A DNA stretch of 64,000 nt from Mangrovimonas cancribranchiae (lineage in GTDB: Bacteria > Bacteroidota > Bacteroidia > Flavobacteriales > Flavobacteriaceae), in assembly GCF_037126245.1 (NCBI RefSeq), contig NZ_CP136925.1:2558001-2622000 (forward strand), written 5' to 3'. The translations under genes were made by a program, and so were the position numbers. The notes under the pieces were generated by a model. The model made no database searches. It worked only from the letters and a program-made list of their open reading frames with translations, and was not told the DNA's origin. Positions 26,932 through 36,429 of the stretch are shown piece by piece (position 1 is the first letter of the stretch; every line of letters begins with the position of its first letter).

Positions 26932-28122
26932 ATGAAAAAAATATTCACCCTTACAATTACTGTTTTAATTTTAGCCTCTTGTGGTGGCGAAAAGAAGAAG
27001 AACTCCATGGAAAACGTTCTTAGCTCAAACAACCTTGAGTTATTACGAAAAAAACGCACCGAAATTGTTGCCGAGCAACATGCCGCTACAGATAAACTAA
27101 AACAGTTAGATAAAGCCATAGCAAAACTAGACACCGTTAAAAAAGCGCCATTAATTACCACATTTATAGCTAAAGAAGAGGTGTTTAATCACTATTTTGA
27201 AGTTCAAGGAAATGTTACCACAAAAGACCTTTTAGTTATAACACCAGAATACAATGGTATTTTAACACATGTTTATGTTAAAGAAGGCCAAAAAGTAAAC
27301 AAAGGACAAACCTTAGCCAAGATAGACGACGGTGGCTTAAGTCAGCAATTATCACAGCTTGAAATACAAGCCGAATTAGCAAGAACAACTTACGAACGTC
27401 AAAAGCGACTATGGGATCAAAATATAGGTAGCGAAATCCAGTTTTTACAAGCAAAATCTAATTACGAAGCACAACAAAAAGCTGTCGATCAACTTAAAAA
27501 ACAAGTGGCAAAAACTACGGTAAAAGCACCTTTTTCTGGAACCATTGATGATGTTATTACCGAAAAAGGAAGCGTAGTTGCTGCAGGACAAACACCACTT
27601 ATGCGTATTGTAAATCTAAGTAATATGTACATTGAAACCGATGTCCCTGAACGTTATGTAAAAGATATAACCGAAGGTAAACATGTTAATGTTGAATTCC
27701 CTGTACTAGGACAATCAGTAGAAACAAAAGTGCGCCAAGCAGGCGATTTTATAAATCCTGCTAATAGAACATTTAAAGTAGAAGTTGGCTTACCAAATAA
27801 AGACAAAACCATAAAACCAAACCTTACAGCCAAATTAAAGATTAACGATTACACAAACGAAAACGCCTTTCTCGTGCCTCAAAGTGTTATTTCAGAAAAC
27901 GCTGAAGGCGAACAATACCTTTACGTTGTTGAAAATAAAAACAATAAAAACGAAGGCGTCACCAAAAAAGTTATTATTAAAACGGGAAAAACACAAAACG
28001 ATGTCATAGAAGTACTTTCTGGTGTAGAAGTGGGTACAGAAATTATAAAAGAAGGTGCCAGAAGTGTAAAAGACAAACAACCTGTTAAGGTTATTAGTTT
28101 TGAAACCGATTCAATTAATTAA
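26932..28122 (+). CDS. periplasmic adaptor (membrane fusion) lipoprotein
   Basis: Links the inner-membrane RND pump to the TolC channel. A lipobox LASC places the lipidated cysteine at C17. An unusual helical stretch (residues 28-65) precedes the standard parts. The lipoyl-like domain halves (GILTHVYVKEGQKVNKGQTLAKI near 104-126, and KAPFSGTIDDVITEKGSVV near 198-216) flank the coiled-coil hairpin, followed by beta-barrel and membrane-proximal domains. 396 residues. Cotranscribed with the flanking genes. Confidence 0.93.
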   Translation: MKKIFTLTITVLILASCGGEKKKNSMENVLSSNNLELLRKKRTEIVAEQHAATDKLKQLDKAIAKLDTVKKAPLITTFIAKEEVFNHYFEVQGNVTTKDLLVITPEYNGILTHVYVKEGQKVNKGQTLAKIDDGGLSQQLSQLEIQAELARTTYERQKRLWDQNIGSEIQFLQAKSNYEAQQKAVDQLKKQVAKTTVKAPFSGTIDDVITEKGSVVAAGQTPLMRIVNLSNMYIETDVPERYVKDITEGKHVNVEFPVLGQSVETKVRQAGDFINPANRTFKVEVGLPNKDKTIKPNLTAKLKINDYTNENAFLVPQSVISENAEGEQYLYVVENKNNKNEGVTKKVIIKTGKTQNDVIEVLSGVEVGTEIIKEGARSVKDKQPVKVISFETDSIN

Positions 28123-28142
28123 CCACTGATTAAAGATTTATT

Positions 28143-31100
28143 ATGACCGATAGACAAAAAAAAGTGGATAAAGAGTTTAAATTGTCCTCATGGGCAATTA
28201 ATAACAAAACAACCATATATGTTCTTATCTTGGTATTCTTTTACCTTGGTGTATCTGCATTTTTCGATATGCCTCGAGAAAACTTCCCTGAAGTAAATGA
28301 AACCAAAATTTATGTAAGCACTGTTTACCCAGGCAACACAGCCGAGGACATTGAAAAACTTATTACAGATCCACTTGAAGACGAATTAAAAACCGTTAGT
28401 AATGTTGTAGAAATAACCTCTACTTCTGCCGAAGATTACGCAATGGTAATTGTGGAGTTTGATGAAAATATTACAGTTGAACAAGCCAAGCAAAAAGTAA
28501 AAGATAAAATAGAATCGGAAACCTCGGGCGAAGATTGGCCTACCTTTAACGGTGCCAAAGTAGAGCCCGATGTGTTCGAGTTGAGCCTTTCAGAAGAAAT
28601 GCCAATTCTTAATATTAATATCTCTGGAGATTACCCCATAGATAAACTTAAAGAATATGGTGAATACCTTGAAGACGAAATTGAAGACCTTCTAGAAATT
28701 AAAGAAGTCTCCATTCGTGGCGCTCAAGAAAAAGAGGTAGAAGTCGCTGTTGATATTTATAAAATGACAGCTGCAAAAGTTACCTTTAGCGATATTATAA
28801 ATGCCATAAATGGTGGTAATGTAACCATGTCGGCTGGAAATATTAAAGCTAGCGGACAACGTAGAACCATTCGTATTTTAGGTGAAATAGAATCACCTTC
28901 AGAACTTGAAAACTTTGTTGTAAAATCTGAAAACGACAACCCTATATACTTAAAAGATGTTGCTATTGTGCGTTTTCAAGAAGAAGACAAAACCACTTAC
29001 GCTAGAGAATATGGCCATCCTGTTGTTATGTTAGACGTTAAAAAGCGTGCTGGGAAAAATATGGTACATGCTGCAGAAGAAATTCATACCATAGTAAAAG
29101 AAGCCACTGAAAACGAATTCCCTCAGGACCTAGACGTTACCATTACAAACGACCAGTCTTCAGTAACTATTGGTCAAGTAGACGACTTAGTAAACAATAT
29201 CATTTTTGGTGTGATTCTAGTTGTAACAGTACTAATGTTCTTCTTAGGGTTTAAAAATGCCATTTTTGTTGGGTTTGCCATTCCTATGTCTATGTTTATG
29301 TCGCTTATGATTTTAAACATGTTTGGTATCACCTTAAATACCATGGTGTTGTTTGGACTTATTATGGGGTTAGGTATGTTGGTTGACAACGGTATTGTAG
29401 TGGTTGAAAATGTTTATCGTTTAATGGACGAAGAAGGCATGAGCCGTATTGAAGCTGCCAAAAAAGGTATTGGTGAAATTGCCTTTCCTATTATTATTTC
29501 AACAGCAACAACCGTAGCCGCATTTATTCCATTAGGATTATGGCCAGGTATTATGGGAGAGTTTATGATGATTTTACCGCAAACATTGTCCATTGTATTA
29601 GGGTCTTCTTTATTTGTTGCTATTTTCTTCAACTCGGTATTAGTCTCTCAATTTATGAGTATTGAAGACAAAGATATGCCGTTAAAGCGTATCATTATCA
29701 CAACAAGTATCATGACTGTTTTAGGTCTTATTGTTTACTTTGTTGCAGGCCAATATCGTGCTCTTGGGTCTTTAATGATTTTTACAGCTATTATGCTTTG
29801 GGTGTACCGTTTATTTTTACGCAAATGGGCCAATATATTTCAAACCAAATTCTTAGTAATATTAGAAAACTGGTATGAAAGACAATTACGTTATGCCTTA
29901 ACAGGTTGGCGACCTTACGCTTTTAGCATTGGCACTTTTGTTTTGCTTATTGTATCATTCATAGCATTTGGCGCATCATTACAATCGCAACGTACTAAGG
30001 TGGAATTTTTTCCAGACAACAATCCTAATCAAATTATTGTTTACATAGAATATCCCGAAGGTACCGCCATTGAAAAAACCAATGCCATTACTAAAGAAAT
30101 TGAAAAGATTGTTTTTGATGTCTTGGATGACGAGCAATATAAAGACGGTAACTATAACTTTATGGTAGAAAGTGCTGTATCGCAAGTTGGTGAAGGTGCA
30201 GGAAACCCACAAACTGATATGGGATCAGCTGCCGAAATGCCTCATAAAGCCAAAATTACAGCATCCATGCGCGAATACAAATATCGTCGTGGAGAAGACA
30301 GTAAAGACTTATTAAAGAAAGTGCAAAAAGCACTTGTGGGTATATATCCAGGTGTTTTAATTTCAGTTGAAAAAGATGCCGCTGGGCCACCAGCTGGTTC
30401 CCCAATTAACATAGAACTTGAAGGCGATGATTACAACCAGCTTATCAATACAGCCGAAAATATGCGGGAGTTTATTAATAGTAAAAACATAGCAGGTATT
30501 GACGAACTTAAAATAGATGTTAACAAAGATAAACCTGTAATGCGCGTAATTGTAGATCGTGAAAAAGCAGGAGAATTAGGTGTTAGCGCCTCTCAAGTTG
30601 GACAACAATTACGTAATTCTATTTTCGGATCGAAAGCTGGTATTTATAAAAAAGGGGGTGACGATTATGATATTTATGTAAGATTTAACGAAGATAACCG
30701 CTACAACAAAAGTGCTTTATTTAATCAAAAAATCACTTTTAGAGATATGGCTAGCGGGCAAATAAAAGAAATTCCTGTGTCTGCCATAGCTCATGCCGAA
30801 AACTCTTCTGGATTTAGTGCCATTAAACATAAAGACACCAAGCGTGTTGTTACAGTGTATTCAGCATTAGCGCCTGGACATACCGATGCTGGCGCTGTGG
30901 TAAACCAAATTCAAAATGAGATGTTAAGCTACGAAAATATGCCTAAAAACATCAAAATTGATTACACAGGACAAATAGAAGAGCAAAACAAGCAAATGGC
31001 CTTTTTAATGGGTGCCTTTTTTACAGGTTTAGGGTTAATTTTCTTCATATTAATCTTCCAATTCAACTCCATTTCAAAACCAGCTATTATCATGTTAGCC

Positions 31101-31649
31101 ATTTTCTTAAGCTTAATTGGTGTATTTGGCGGCATTGTAATTACTGGAAGTGCCTTTGTTATTATGATGACCATGGTTGGTATTATATCCTTAGCGGGAA
31201 TTGTGGTAAACAATGGTGTTGTGCTTCTCGATTACGCACAATTATTAATTGATAGAAAAAAGGTAACCCTTAACCTCGAGGAAAGTGATTACCTAGATAA
31301 AGACGATTTGTACGAAAGTATTGTAAAAGCAGGTAAAGCGCGTTTACGCCCAGTACTATTAACAGCTATTACAACAATTCTAGGATTAGTACCATTAGCT
31401 ATTGGGCTAAACATTAATTTCTTTACACTATTTAAAGAATTTGATGCTCATGTTTATATGGGTGGAGACAACGTTGTATTCTGGGGGCCTTTAGCATGGA
31501 CCGTAATTTACGGACTATTGATTGCTACCTTCTTAACTTTAATCATTGTACCTGTATTATTCTTCTTAGTCACCAAATTTAAAATGTGGTTAAAACGAAA
31601 AACAACGTCTGTTGTAGATGAACTGGATGAAAGCACTTCTCTAAGTTAG
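28143..31649 (+). CDS. RND multidrug efflux permease (HAE1, AcrB-type)
   Basis: Proton-driven inner-membrane pump, probably trimeric. Recognisable are the first span (18-38), the porter segments, the second bundle with GLIMGLGMLVDNGIVVVENVYR (proton-relay aspartates near 420-425) and the last bundle with GIISLAGIVVNNGVVLLDYA. 1168 residues exceeds the usual 1030-1050. Part of the extra length is a pair of hydrophobic helices between the halves (about 515-560), giving perhaps 14 spans. Substrates cannot be predicted; a terminator follows. Confidence 0.93.
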   Translation: MTDRQKKVDKEFKLSSWAINNKTTIYVLILVFFYLGVSAFFDMPRENFPEVNETKIYVSTVYPGNTAEDIEKLITDPLEDELKTVSNVVEITSTSAEDYAMVIVEFDENITVEQAKQKVKDKIESETSGEDWPTFNGAKVEPDVFELSLSEEMPILNINISGDYPIDKLKEYGEYLEDEIEDLLEIKEVSIRGAQEKEVEVAVDIYKMTAAKVTFSDIINAINGGNVTMSAGNIKASGQRRTIRILGEIESPSELENFVVKSENDNPIYLKDVAIVRFQEEDKTTYAREYGHPVVMLDVKKRAGKNMVHAAEEIHTIVKEATENEFPQDLDVTITNDQSSVTIGQVDDLVNNIIFGVILVVTVLMFFLGFKNAIFVGFAIPMSMFMSLMILNMFGITLNTMVLFGLIMGLGMLVDNGIVVVENVYRLMDEEGMSRIEAAKKGIGEIAFPIIISTATTVAAFIPLGLWPGIMGEFMMILPQTLSIVLGSSLFVAIFFNSVLVSQFMSIEDKDMPLKRIIITTSIMTVLGLIVYFVAGQYRALGSLMIFTAIMLWVYRLFLRKWANIFQTKFLVILENWYERQLRYALTGWRPYAFSIGTFVLLIVSFIAFGASLQSQRTKVEFFPDNNPNQIIVYIEYPEGTAIEKTNAITKEIEKIVFDVLDDEQYKDGNYNFMVESAVSQVGEGAGNPQTDMGSAAEMPHKAKITASMREYKYRRGEDSKDLLKKVQKALVGIYPGVLISVEKDAAGPPAGSPINIELEGDDYNQLINTAENMREFINSKNIAGIDELKIDVNKDKPVMRVIVDREKAGELGVSASQVGQQLRNSIFGSKAGIYKKGGDDYDIYVRFNEDNRYNKSALFNQKITFRDMASGQIKEIPVSAIAHAENSSGFSAIKHKDTKRVVTVYSALAPGHTDAGAVVNQIQNEMLSYENMPKNIKIDYTGQIEEQNKQMAFLMGAFFTGLGLIFFILIFQFNSISKPAIIMLAIFLSLIGVFGGIVITGSAFVIMMTMVGIISLAGIVVNNGVVLLDYAQLLIDRKKVTLNLEESDYLDKDDLYESIVKAGKARLRPVLLTAITTILGLVPLAIGLNINFFTLFKEFDAHVYMGGDNVVFWGPLAWTVIYGLLIATFLTLIIVPVLFFLVTKFKMWLKRKTTSVVDELDESTSLS

Positions 31650-31679
31650 TTTAGAGTCGTTTGATTAATAGCGAAAAGT

Positions 31680-31705
31680 CCTCGGCAATTGCCGAGGCTT
31701 TTTTA
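31680..31705 (+). terminator. intrinsic terminator of the efflux operon
   Basis: CCTCGGCAATTGCCGAGG (31680-31697) is a perfect palindrome forming a 7-bp GC-rich stem with an AATT loop, followed by a T run. Confidence 0.9.
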
Positions 31706-31727
31706 TTTAATAATCATATAACTTCCT

Positions 31728-31735
31728 TAAATTTG
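31728..31735 (+). promoter_or_regulatory. aspS -7 promoter box
   Basis: TAAATTTG, 19 bases before the aspS ATG, with no clear -33 partner. Confidence 0.45.
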
Positions 31736-31754
31736 CACATCTTAAAACAATACT

Positions 31755-33509
31755 ATGTACAGAAGTCATACCTGTGGTGAATTAAGAGCATCGCATATAA
31801 ATACAGAAGTTACCCTATCTGGTTGGGTACAAAAAGTTCGTGATAAAGGATTTATGGTTTGGGTAGATTTACGCGACCGCTACGGCATTACCCAATTAAT
31901 TTTTGATGAAGAACGCACCCCTAAGGCCATTATGCAACAAGCCGAAAAGTTAGGCCGTGAGTTTGTTATTCAAGTTACGGGAACCGTTATTGAACGTGCT
32001 TCTAAAAACCCTAATATCTCAACAGGCGATATTGAAATTTTAGTTAAAGAACTTACTATTTTAAACGAAGCCAAACTACCACCATTTACTATTGAAGACG
32101 ATACCGACGGTGGTGACGAATTACGTATGAAATATCGTTATTTGGATATTCGTCGTAACCCTGTAAAAAACAGTTTAGTTTTTAGACACAAAGTCGCTCA
32201 GGAAGTAAGACGTTACTTATCCTCTGAAGAGTTTATTGAAGTAGAAACCCCTTACCTTATTAAATCTACACCAGAAGGCGCACGCGATTTTGTGGTACCA
32301 AGTAGAATGAACGAAGGTCAGTTTTATGCGCTTCCACAATCGCCACAAACTTTCAAGCAACTGCTTATGGTTGGTGGTATGGATAAATACTTCCAAATTG
32401 TGAAATGTTTTAGAGATGAAGATTTACGTGCCGATAGACAACCAGAATTCACACAAATAGACTGTGAAATGGCATTTGTGGAGCAAGAAGATATTTTAAA
32501 TACTTTTGAAGGTTTAACACGACATTTACTTAAAGAAATTAATGGTGTTGATGTAGCAGAATTTCCAAGAATGACTTATGACGATGCTATGCGCAAGTAT
32601 GGCAATGACAAACCAGACATTCGTTTTGGGATGGAGTTTGGTGAGTTAAATGCCGTTGCTCAACATAAAGATTTCAACGTATTTAATTCGGCCGAATTGG
32701 TTGTTGGAATCGCTGTTCCTGGTGGAAACTCTTATTCAAGAAAAGAAATAGATAAACTAATCGATTGGGTAAAACGTCCTCAAGTTGGTGCCTTGGGTAT
32801 GGTTTATTGTCGCTATAACGACGATGGTAGCTTTAAATCGTCGGTAGATAAATTTTACAACCAAGACGATTTGGCTAAATGGGCAGAAGCCACTGGTGCT
32901 AAAGCAGGCGATTTAATTTGTGTGCTTTCTGGTGATAAAAATAAAGTGAGAGCTCAATTAAGTGCGTTACGTATGGAACTTGCAGAGCGTTTAGGCTTAC
33001 GAAAATCCAATGAATTTGCACCACTTTGGGTCGTTGATTTCCCGTTATTGGAATGGGATGAAGATACCGAACGTTATCACGCCATGCATCATCCGTTTAC
33101 CTCGCCAAAACCAGGGCAATTAGAGTTGTTAAACACAAACCCTGGAGATGTTAAAGCCAATGCTTACGATTTGGTGTTAAATGGAAACGAAATTGGCGGT
33201 GGTTCTATTAGAATTTTCGACAAAGATACACAAGCCATCATGTTCGACCATTTAGGATTTACCCCTGAAGAAGCCAAAGCACAATTTGGTTTCTTAATGG
33301 ATGCTTTTGAATATGGCGCACCACCACATGGCGGAATTGCTTTTGGCTTGGATAGATTAGTTGCCATTTTAGGCGGCCAAGAAACCATACGTGATTTTAT
33401 TGCCTTCCCAAAAAACAATGCCGGAAGAGATATCATGATAGACGCTCCTGCTCCAATTGATGATGAGCAACTCAAAGAATTACATCTAAAAGTAAATATG
33501 CCATCATAA
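31755..33509 (+). CDS. aspS: aspartyl-tRNA synthetase
   Basis: Class II enzyme charging tRNA-Asp. The N-terminal OB-fold has [18 protein letters not shown] (about 17-34). Motif 2 [18 protein letters not shown] lies near 215-232, the bacterial GAD insertion near 305-405, and motif 3 [14 protein letters not shown] near 527-540. 584 residues, the bacterial-type length. Since asnS is also present in this window, aspS is likely the discriminating form specific for tRNA-Asp. A terminator follows. Confidence 0.96.
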   Translation: MYRSHTCGELRASHINTEVTLSGWVQKVRDKGFMVWVDLRDRYGITQLIFDEERTPKAIMQQAEKLGREFVIQVTGTVIERASKNPNISTGDIEILVKELTILNEAKLPPFTIEDDTDGGDELRMKYRYLDIRRNPVKNSLVFRHKVAQEVRRYLSSEEFIEVETPYLIKSTPEGARDFVVPSRMNEGQFYALPQSPQTFKQLLMVGGMDKYFQIVKCFRDEDLRADRQPEFTQIDCEMAFVEQEDILNTFEGLTRHLLKEINGVDVAEFPRMTYDDAMRKYGNDKPDIRFGMEFGELNAVAQHKDFNVFNSAELVVGIAVPGGNSYSRKEIDKLIDWVKRPQVGALGMVYCRYNDDGSFKSSVDKFYNQDDLAKWAEATGAKAGDLICVLSGDKNKVRAQLSALRMELAERLGLRKSNEFAPLWVVDFPLLEWDEDTERYHAMHHPFTSPKPGQLELLNTNPGDVKANAYDLVLNGNEIGGGSIRIFDKDTQAIMFDHLGFTPEEAKAQFGFLMDAFEYGAPPHGGIAFGLDRLVAILGGQETIRDFIAFPKNNAGRDIMIDAPAPIDDEQLKELHLKVNMPS

Positions 33510-33516
33510 ATTATTA

Positions 33517-33542
33517 AAATCCTGCTAAATGCAGGATTTTTT
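33517..33542 (+). terminator. intrinsic terminator after aspS
   Basis: AAAATCCTGC (33517-33526), a short loop, then GCAGGATTTT (33531-33540) with further Ts. It lies just before the CLC gene. Confidence 0.85.
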
Positions 33543-33556
33543 AGTAGATTTAATTT

Positions 33557-35338
33557 ATGCCAAAGAACAATTCATACTTAAAACGTTTTTTAATTTGGAG
33601 GTATAAATATATCTCACAAAAAAACTTTGTCTTTTTACTAAGTATTCTTGTTGGGCTTTTGGCGGGCTTGGTTTCTGTAACCTTAAAAAACATCACCTTT
33701 AGCATTGAAGCACTTTTAGAAAAAGGTATTGTTTTCTCGCAAAACCAGTTGTATTTTATATTACCAGTTATTGGGCTATTATTGGTTTTCTTATTTGTGA
33801 AATATATTTCGAAACGTCCTATTGAACATGCCATTCCATCAGTTTTATTTTCACTATCAAAAAAAGGCGGCATTCTAAATTATAAGAAAATTTATTATCC
33901 GTTAATCACAGCACCTTTAACTGTTGGTTTTGGTGGATCTGTTGGATTGCTTGGACCAGCAATTGTGTCCGGCGCTTCGCTAAGTTCTAATTTGTCGCGA
34001 CTGTTTCATATTGATAAAAAAACGCGAACGCTTTTAATTGCCTGTGCTTCGGCTGGAGCCATTGCCTCAATTTTCAAATCACCTATTGCAGCCATTGTAT
34101 TTGCTGTTGAGGTTTTTAGTTTGGATCTTACGTTTGCTTCGCTTTTACCATTACTTATAGCTTCGGTTTCTTCTGTATTAACCTCCTATTTCTTTTTAGG
34201 TAATGAAGTCTTATTCAATTTTAAGGTTACCGATACGTTTGCTCTAAAAGACACTATATTCTATTTGGTTTTAGGTGTTGGCACGGCATTTGGCTCAATA
34301 TATTTCTCTAAAATGTATTTTGCTATTCTCAAGTTTTTCAATCGATTTAAAACGCCTAAACAGCGGTTAATATTTGGTGGTTTAGCTATTGGTATTATGC
34401 TATATTTTATTCCGCCTCTATATGGTGAAGGTTTTGGATTTATTAATAATTTACTTGCAGATGACCACCTTTCGGCCTTAGGAAAGACACCTTTCGATAA
34501 TCATATTGATAATATTTGGGTTGTAATAACCTTACTTTTTGGCATAACTGTGTTTAAAGCTATAGCCATGACTACCACTTTTGCTGCTGGCGGAACTGGT
34601 GGAATAATTATTCCTACCTTGGTTATGGGAAGTGCCTTGGGAAATGTTGTCGCCAAAATAATAAATCATATCGGGTTTGGGTTTCATGTTTCTGAAGCTA
34701 ATTTTACGTTGGTTGGTATGGCCGGATTAATTGCAGGTGTACTTCATGCACCTTTAACCGCTATTTTTCTTATTGCTGAAGTTACAGGAGGTTATGCCCT
34801 TTTTGTTCCGTTAATGATTACCGTATCGATGTCCTTTATTCTTACTAAAAATGCGATGGAACATACCATCTATACTCGAGAACTCGCTGAAAAAGGCGCA
34901 TTATTAACGCACGACAAAGACAAAAGTGTTCTTACATTAATGAATATTGATAATGTTATTGAAACCAGTTTTATAAAACTAACCCCAGAAATGACCTTAG
35001 GAGATATGTTACATAAAGGCGTGGCAAAATCTAGTAGAAACCTGTTTCCTGTTATTAACTCTGAAGAACAACTTGTTGGTATTATTCTTTTAGACGATAT
35101 TAGAAACGTGATGTTTGACCAAACCTTATACAATTGCACTTCGGTAGAAACGTTTATGCATAATCCACCTGATTATATTATATATGAAAAAGATAATATG
35201 CATCGTGTCATGAAAAAATTTCAAAACTCTGGAGCATGGAATTTACCCGTTATAAAAGAGGGAAAATATTTGGGGTTTGTGTCGAAGTCTAAATTATTAA
35301 CGGCATACCGTAGAGAATTAATTAACTTTACATCATAA
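33557..35338 (+). CDS. CLC-family anion channel with CBS domains
   Basis: A membrane protein of 593 residues: the CLC transmembrane domain (about 20-435) and two C-terminal CBS domains (about 460-590). Selectivity-filter regions are recognisable as EHAIPSVL (90-97), GGSVGLLGP (126-134) and GGTGGIIIPTLVMGSALG (near 350). The position of the gating glutamate of CLC exchangers (GxEGP) is leucine 132 here. The second proton-path glutamate also seems absent (FAVEVF where exchangers have EE). It may therefore be an uncoupled anion channel. The stop is followed directly by the ATG of a small membrane-protein gene. Confidence 0.88.
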   Translation: MPKNNSYLKRFLIWRYKYISQKNFVFLLSILVGLLAGLVSVTLKNITFSIEALLEKGIVFSQNQLYFILPVIGLLLVFLFVKYISKRPIEHAIPSVLFSLSKKGGILNYKKIYYPLITAPLTVGFGGSVGLLGPAIVSGASLSSNLSRLFHIDKKTRTLLIACASAGAIASIFKSPIAAIVFAVEVFSLDLTFASLLPLLIASVSSVLTSYFFLGNEVLFNFKVTDTFALKDTIFYLVLGVGTAFGSIYFSKMYFAILKFFNRFKTPKQRLIFGGLAIGIMLYFIPPLYGEGFGFINNLLADDHLSALGKTPFDNHIDNIWVVITLLFGITVFKAIAMTTTFAAGGTGGIIIPTLVMGSALGNVVAKIINHIGFGFHVSEANFTLVGMAGLIAGVLHAPLTAIFLIAEVTGGYALFVPLMITVSMSFILTKNAMEHTIYTRELAEKGALLTHDKDKSVLTLMNIDNVIETSFIKLTPEMTLGDMLHKGVAKSSRNLFPVINSEEQLVGIILLDDIRNVMFDQTLYNCTSVETFMHNPPDYIIYEKDNMHRVMKKFQNSGAWNLPVIKEGKYLGFVSKSKLLTAYRRELINFTS

Positions 35339-35575
35339 ATGAAAGTAATTAAAATTATAACCGGAATAGTATTTTTAGCTTCCTTAACTGGAATAGTTAC
35401 TGGCTATATTGTTGACAACCCAAAATATATTGGCTTAGGTGTAGCAGGCTTGTTCTTTGTAGTTTTCCCTCTGTTCTCTTACTATCGCTGGAAAGATAAA
35501 GACATTAAAGACTATATGATTACCAAGGAAAACATCGATAAAATGCGCGAAAATCAAAAACGTCATAAATACTGA
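35339..35575 (+). CDS. small two-span membrane protein (78 aa)
   Basis: The ATG directly follows the CLC stop codon, so the two are coupled. Two hydrophobic helices (residues about 5-24 and 31-50) precede a charged cytoplasmic tail (KDKDIKDYMITKENIDKM). No family recognised. It could assist the channel or be unrelated. Confidence 0.75.
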   Translation: MKVIKIITGIVFLASLTGIVTGYIVDNPKYIGLGVAGLFFVVFPLFSYYRWKDKDIKDYMITKENIDKMRENQKRHKY

Positions 35576-35630
35576 TTTTCAGAAAATTAAAATAAAACGA
35601 TTTCTTTACATTACGTATTAATTAAAAGCC

Positions 35631-35638
35631 TACCTTTG
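35631..35638 (+). promoter_or_regulatory. -7 promoter box of the cold-shock gene
   Basis: TACCTTTG matches TAnnTTTG and lies 28 bases before the ATG. No -33 TTTG at the right spacing. Confidence 0.45.
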
Positions 35639-35666
35639 GCCTTTAATTATTTATATTTTTTTTATT

Positions 35667-35858
35667 ATGACTGGAACAGTTAAATTTTTTAATGAATCGA
35701 AAGGTTACGGATTCATTACCAACGACGAAACAGGAAAGGACATCTTTGTTCACGTTTCTAACCTTAATGGCGTAGAATTACGTGAAGGAGATAACGTAGA
35801 GTACACTGAAGAAGAAGGAAGAAAAGGAATGGTTGCTGCCAACGTGGAAGTAATCTAA
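35667..35858 (+). CDS. cold-shock domain protein
   Basis: A single cold-shock domain of 63 residues that binds single-stranded RNA and DNA. RNP1 (KGYGFI, residues 11-16) and RNP2 (DIFVHVS, near 25-31) are intact. Such proteins destabilise RNA secondary structure; induction by cold is not guaranteed by sequence. It has its own -7 box and ends before a hairpin terminator. Confidence 0.95.
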   Translation: MTGTVKFFNESKGYGFITNDETGKDIFVHVSNLNGVELREGDNVEYTEEEGRKGMVAANVEVI

Positions 35859-35880
35859 TCTATATATCTTATTACAGTTT

Positions 35881-35910
35881 CAACGCTCAACTTTTGTTGG
35901 GCGTTTTTTA
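35881..35910 (+). terminator. intrinsic terminator after the cold-shock gene
   Basis: AACGCTCAAC (35882-35891), TTTT loop, GTTGGGCGTT (35896-35905) with one G-T wobble, then a T run. Confidence 0.8.
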
Positions 35911-35915
35911 TGACT

Positions 35916-36365
35916 TTAATTTAAATTACGCTTTTCTATAAAAAACCGTTTCATAAGTTGAGAAGACTCCTTTTCCAAAATACCACCTTCTACTGTTGTT
36001 TTAGGATGTAATTTAGTATTTAAATTTATACAACCACGTTGTTCATCTCTTGCACCATAAACAATTTTACTTATTTGACTCCAATACAACGCACCAGCAC
36101 ACATTTGGCAGGGCTCTAAGGTTACATATAATGTGCAATCTTTTAAATATTTACCGCCTAAAAAATTGGCTGCAGCCGTTATAGCTTGCATTTCGGCATG
36201 GGCAGTAACATCATTTAGAGTTTCAGTTAAATTATGGGCCCTAGCAATAATGCGATCTTTAATAACAATAACGGCTCCTACAGGGATTTCACCTTTATCA
36301 AAAGCTGCTTCTGCTTCCTGAAGGGCTTTTTTCATAAAATATTCATCGTTGAATGGGTTTTCCAT
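35916..36365 (-). CDS. tadA: tRNA-specific adenosine deaminase or related nucleoside deaminase
   Basis: A zinc-dependent cytidine-deaminase-fold enzyme of 149 residues. The catalytic HAEMQ motif (H and E near 57-59) and PCQMC zinc ligands (near 87-91) are present. GEIPVGAVIV and the HNLTETLNDVTAHAEM segment resemble TadA, which makes inosine at the wobble position of tRNA-Arg. Guanine deaminases share the fold, so the symbol is probable rather than certain. Confidence 0.82.
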   Translation of the reverse strand: MENPFNDEYFMKKALQEAEAAFDKGEIPVGAVIVIKDRIIARAHNLTETLNDVTAHAEMQAITAAANFLGGKYLKDCTLYVTLEPCQMCAGALYWSQISKIVYGARDEQRGCINLNTKLHPKTTVEGGILEKESSQLMKRFFIEKRNLN

Positions 36366-36374
36366 ATATGTAAA

Positions 36375-36408
36375 AATAAAAAAGGCAGCTGAAATAGCTG
36401 CCCTTTTA
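36375..36408 (-). terminator. intrinsic terminator of the M36 peptidase gene
   Basis: GGCAGCT (36384-36390) and AGCTGCC (36396-36402) form a stem followed, on the minus strand, by a T run. It lies about 28 bases after the gene's stop. Confidence 0.75.
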
Positions 36409-36429
36409 AAACATATTTTAAAAAAATAC

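Noticed and set aside
28143-31649. Several antisense frames inside the RND gene
   Set aside because: Shadow frames caused by the coding strand's base composition; none has recognisable motifs.
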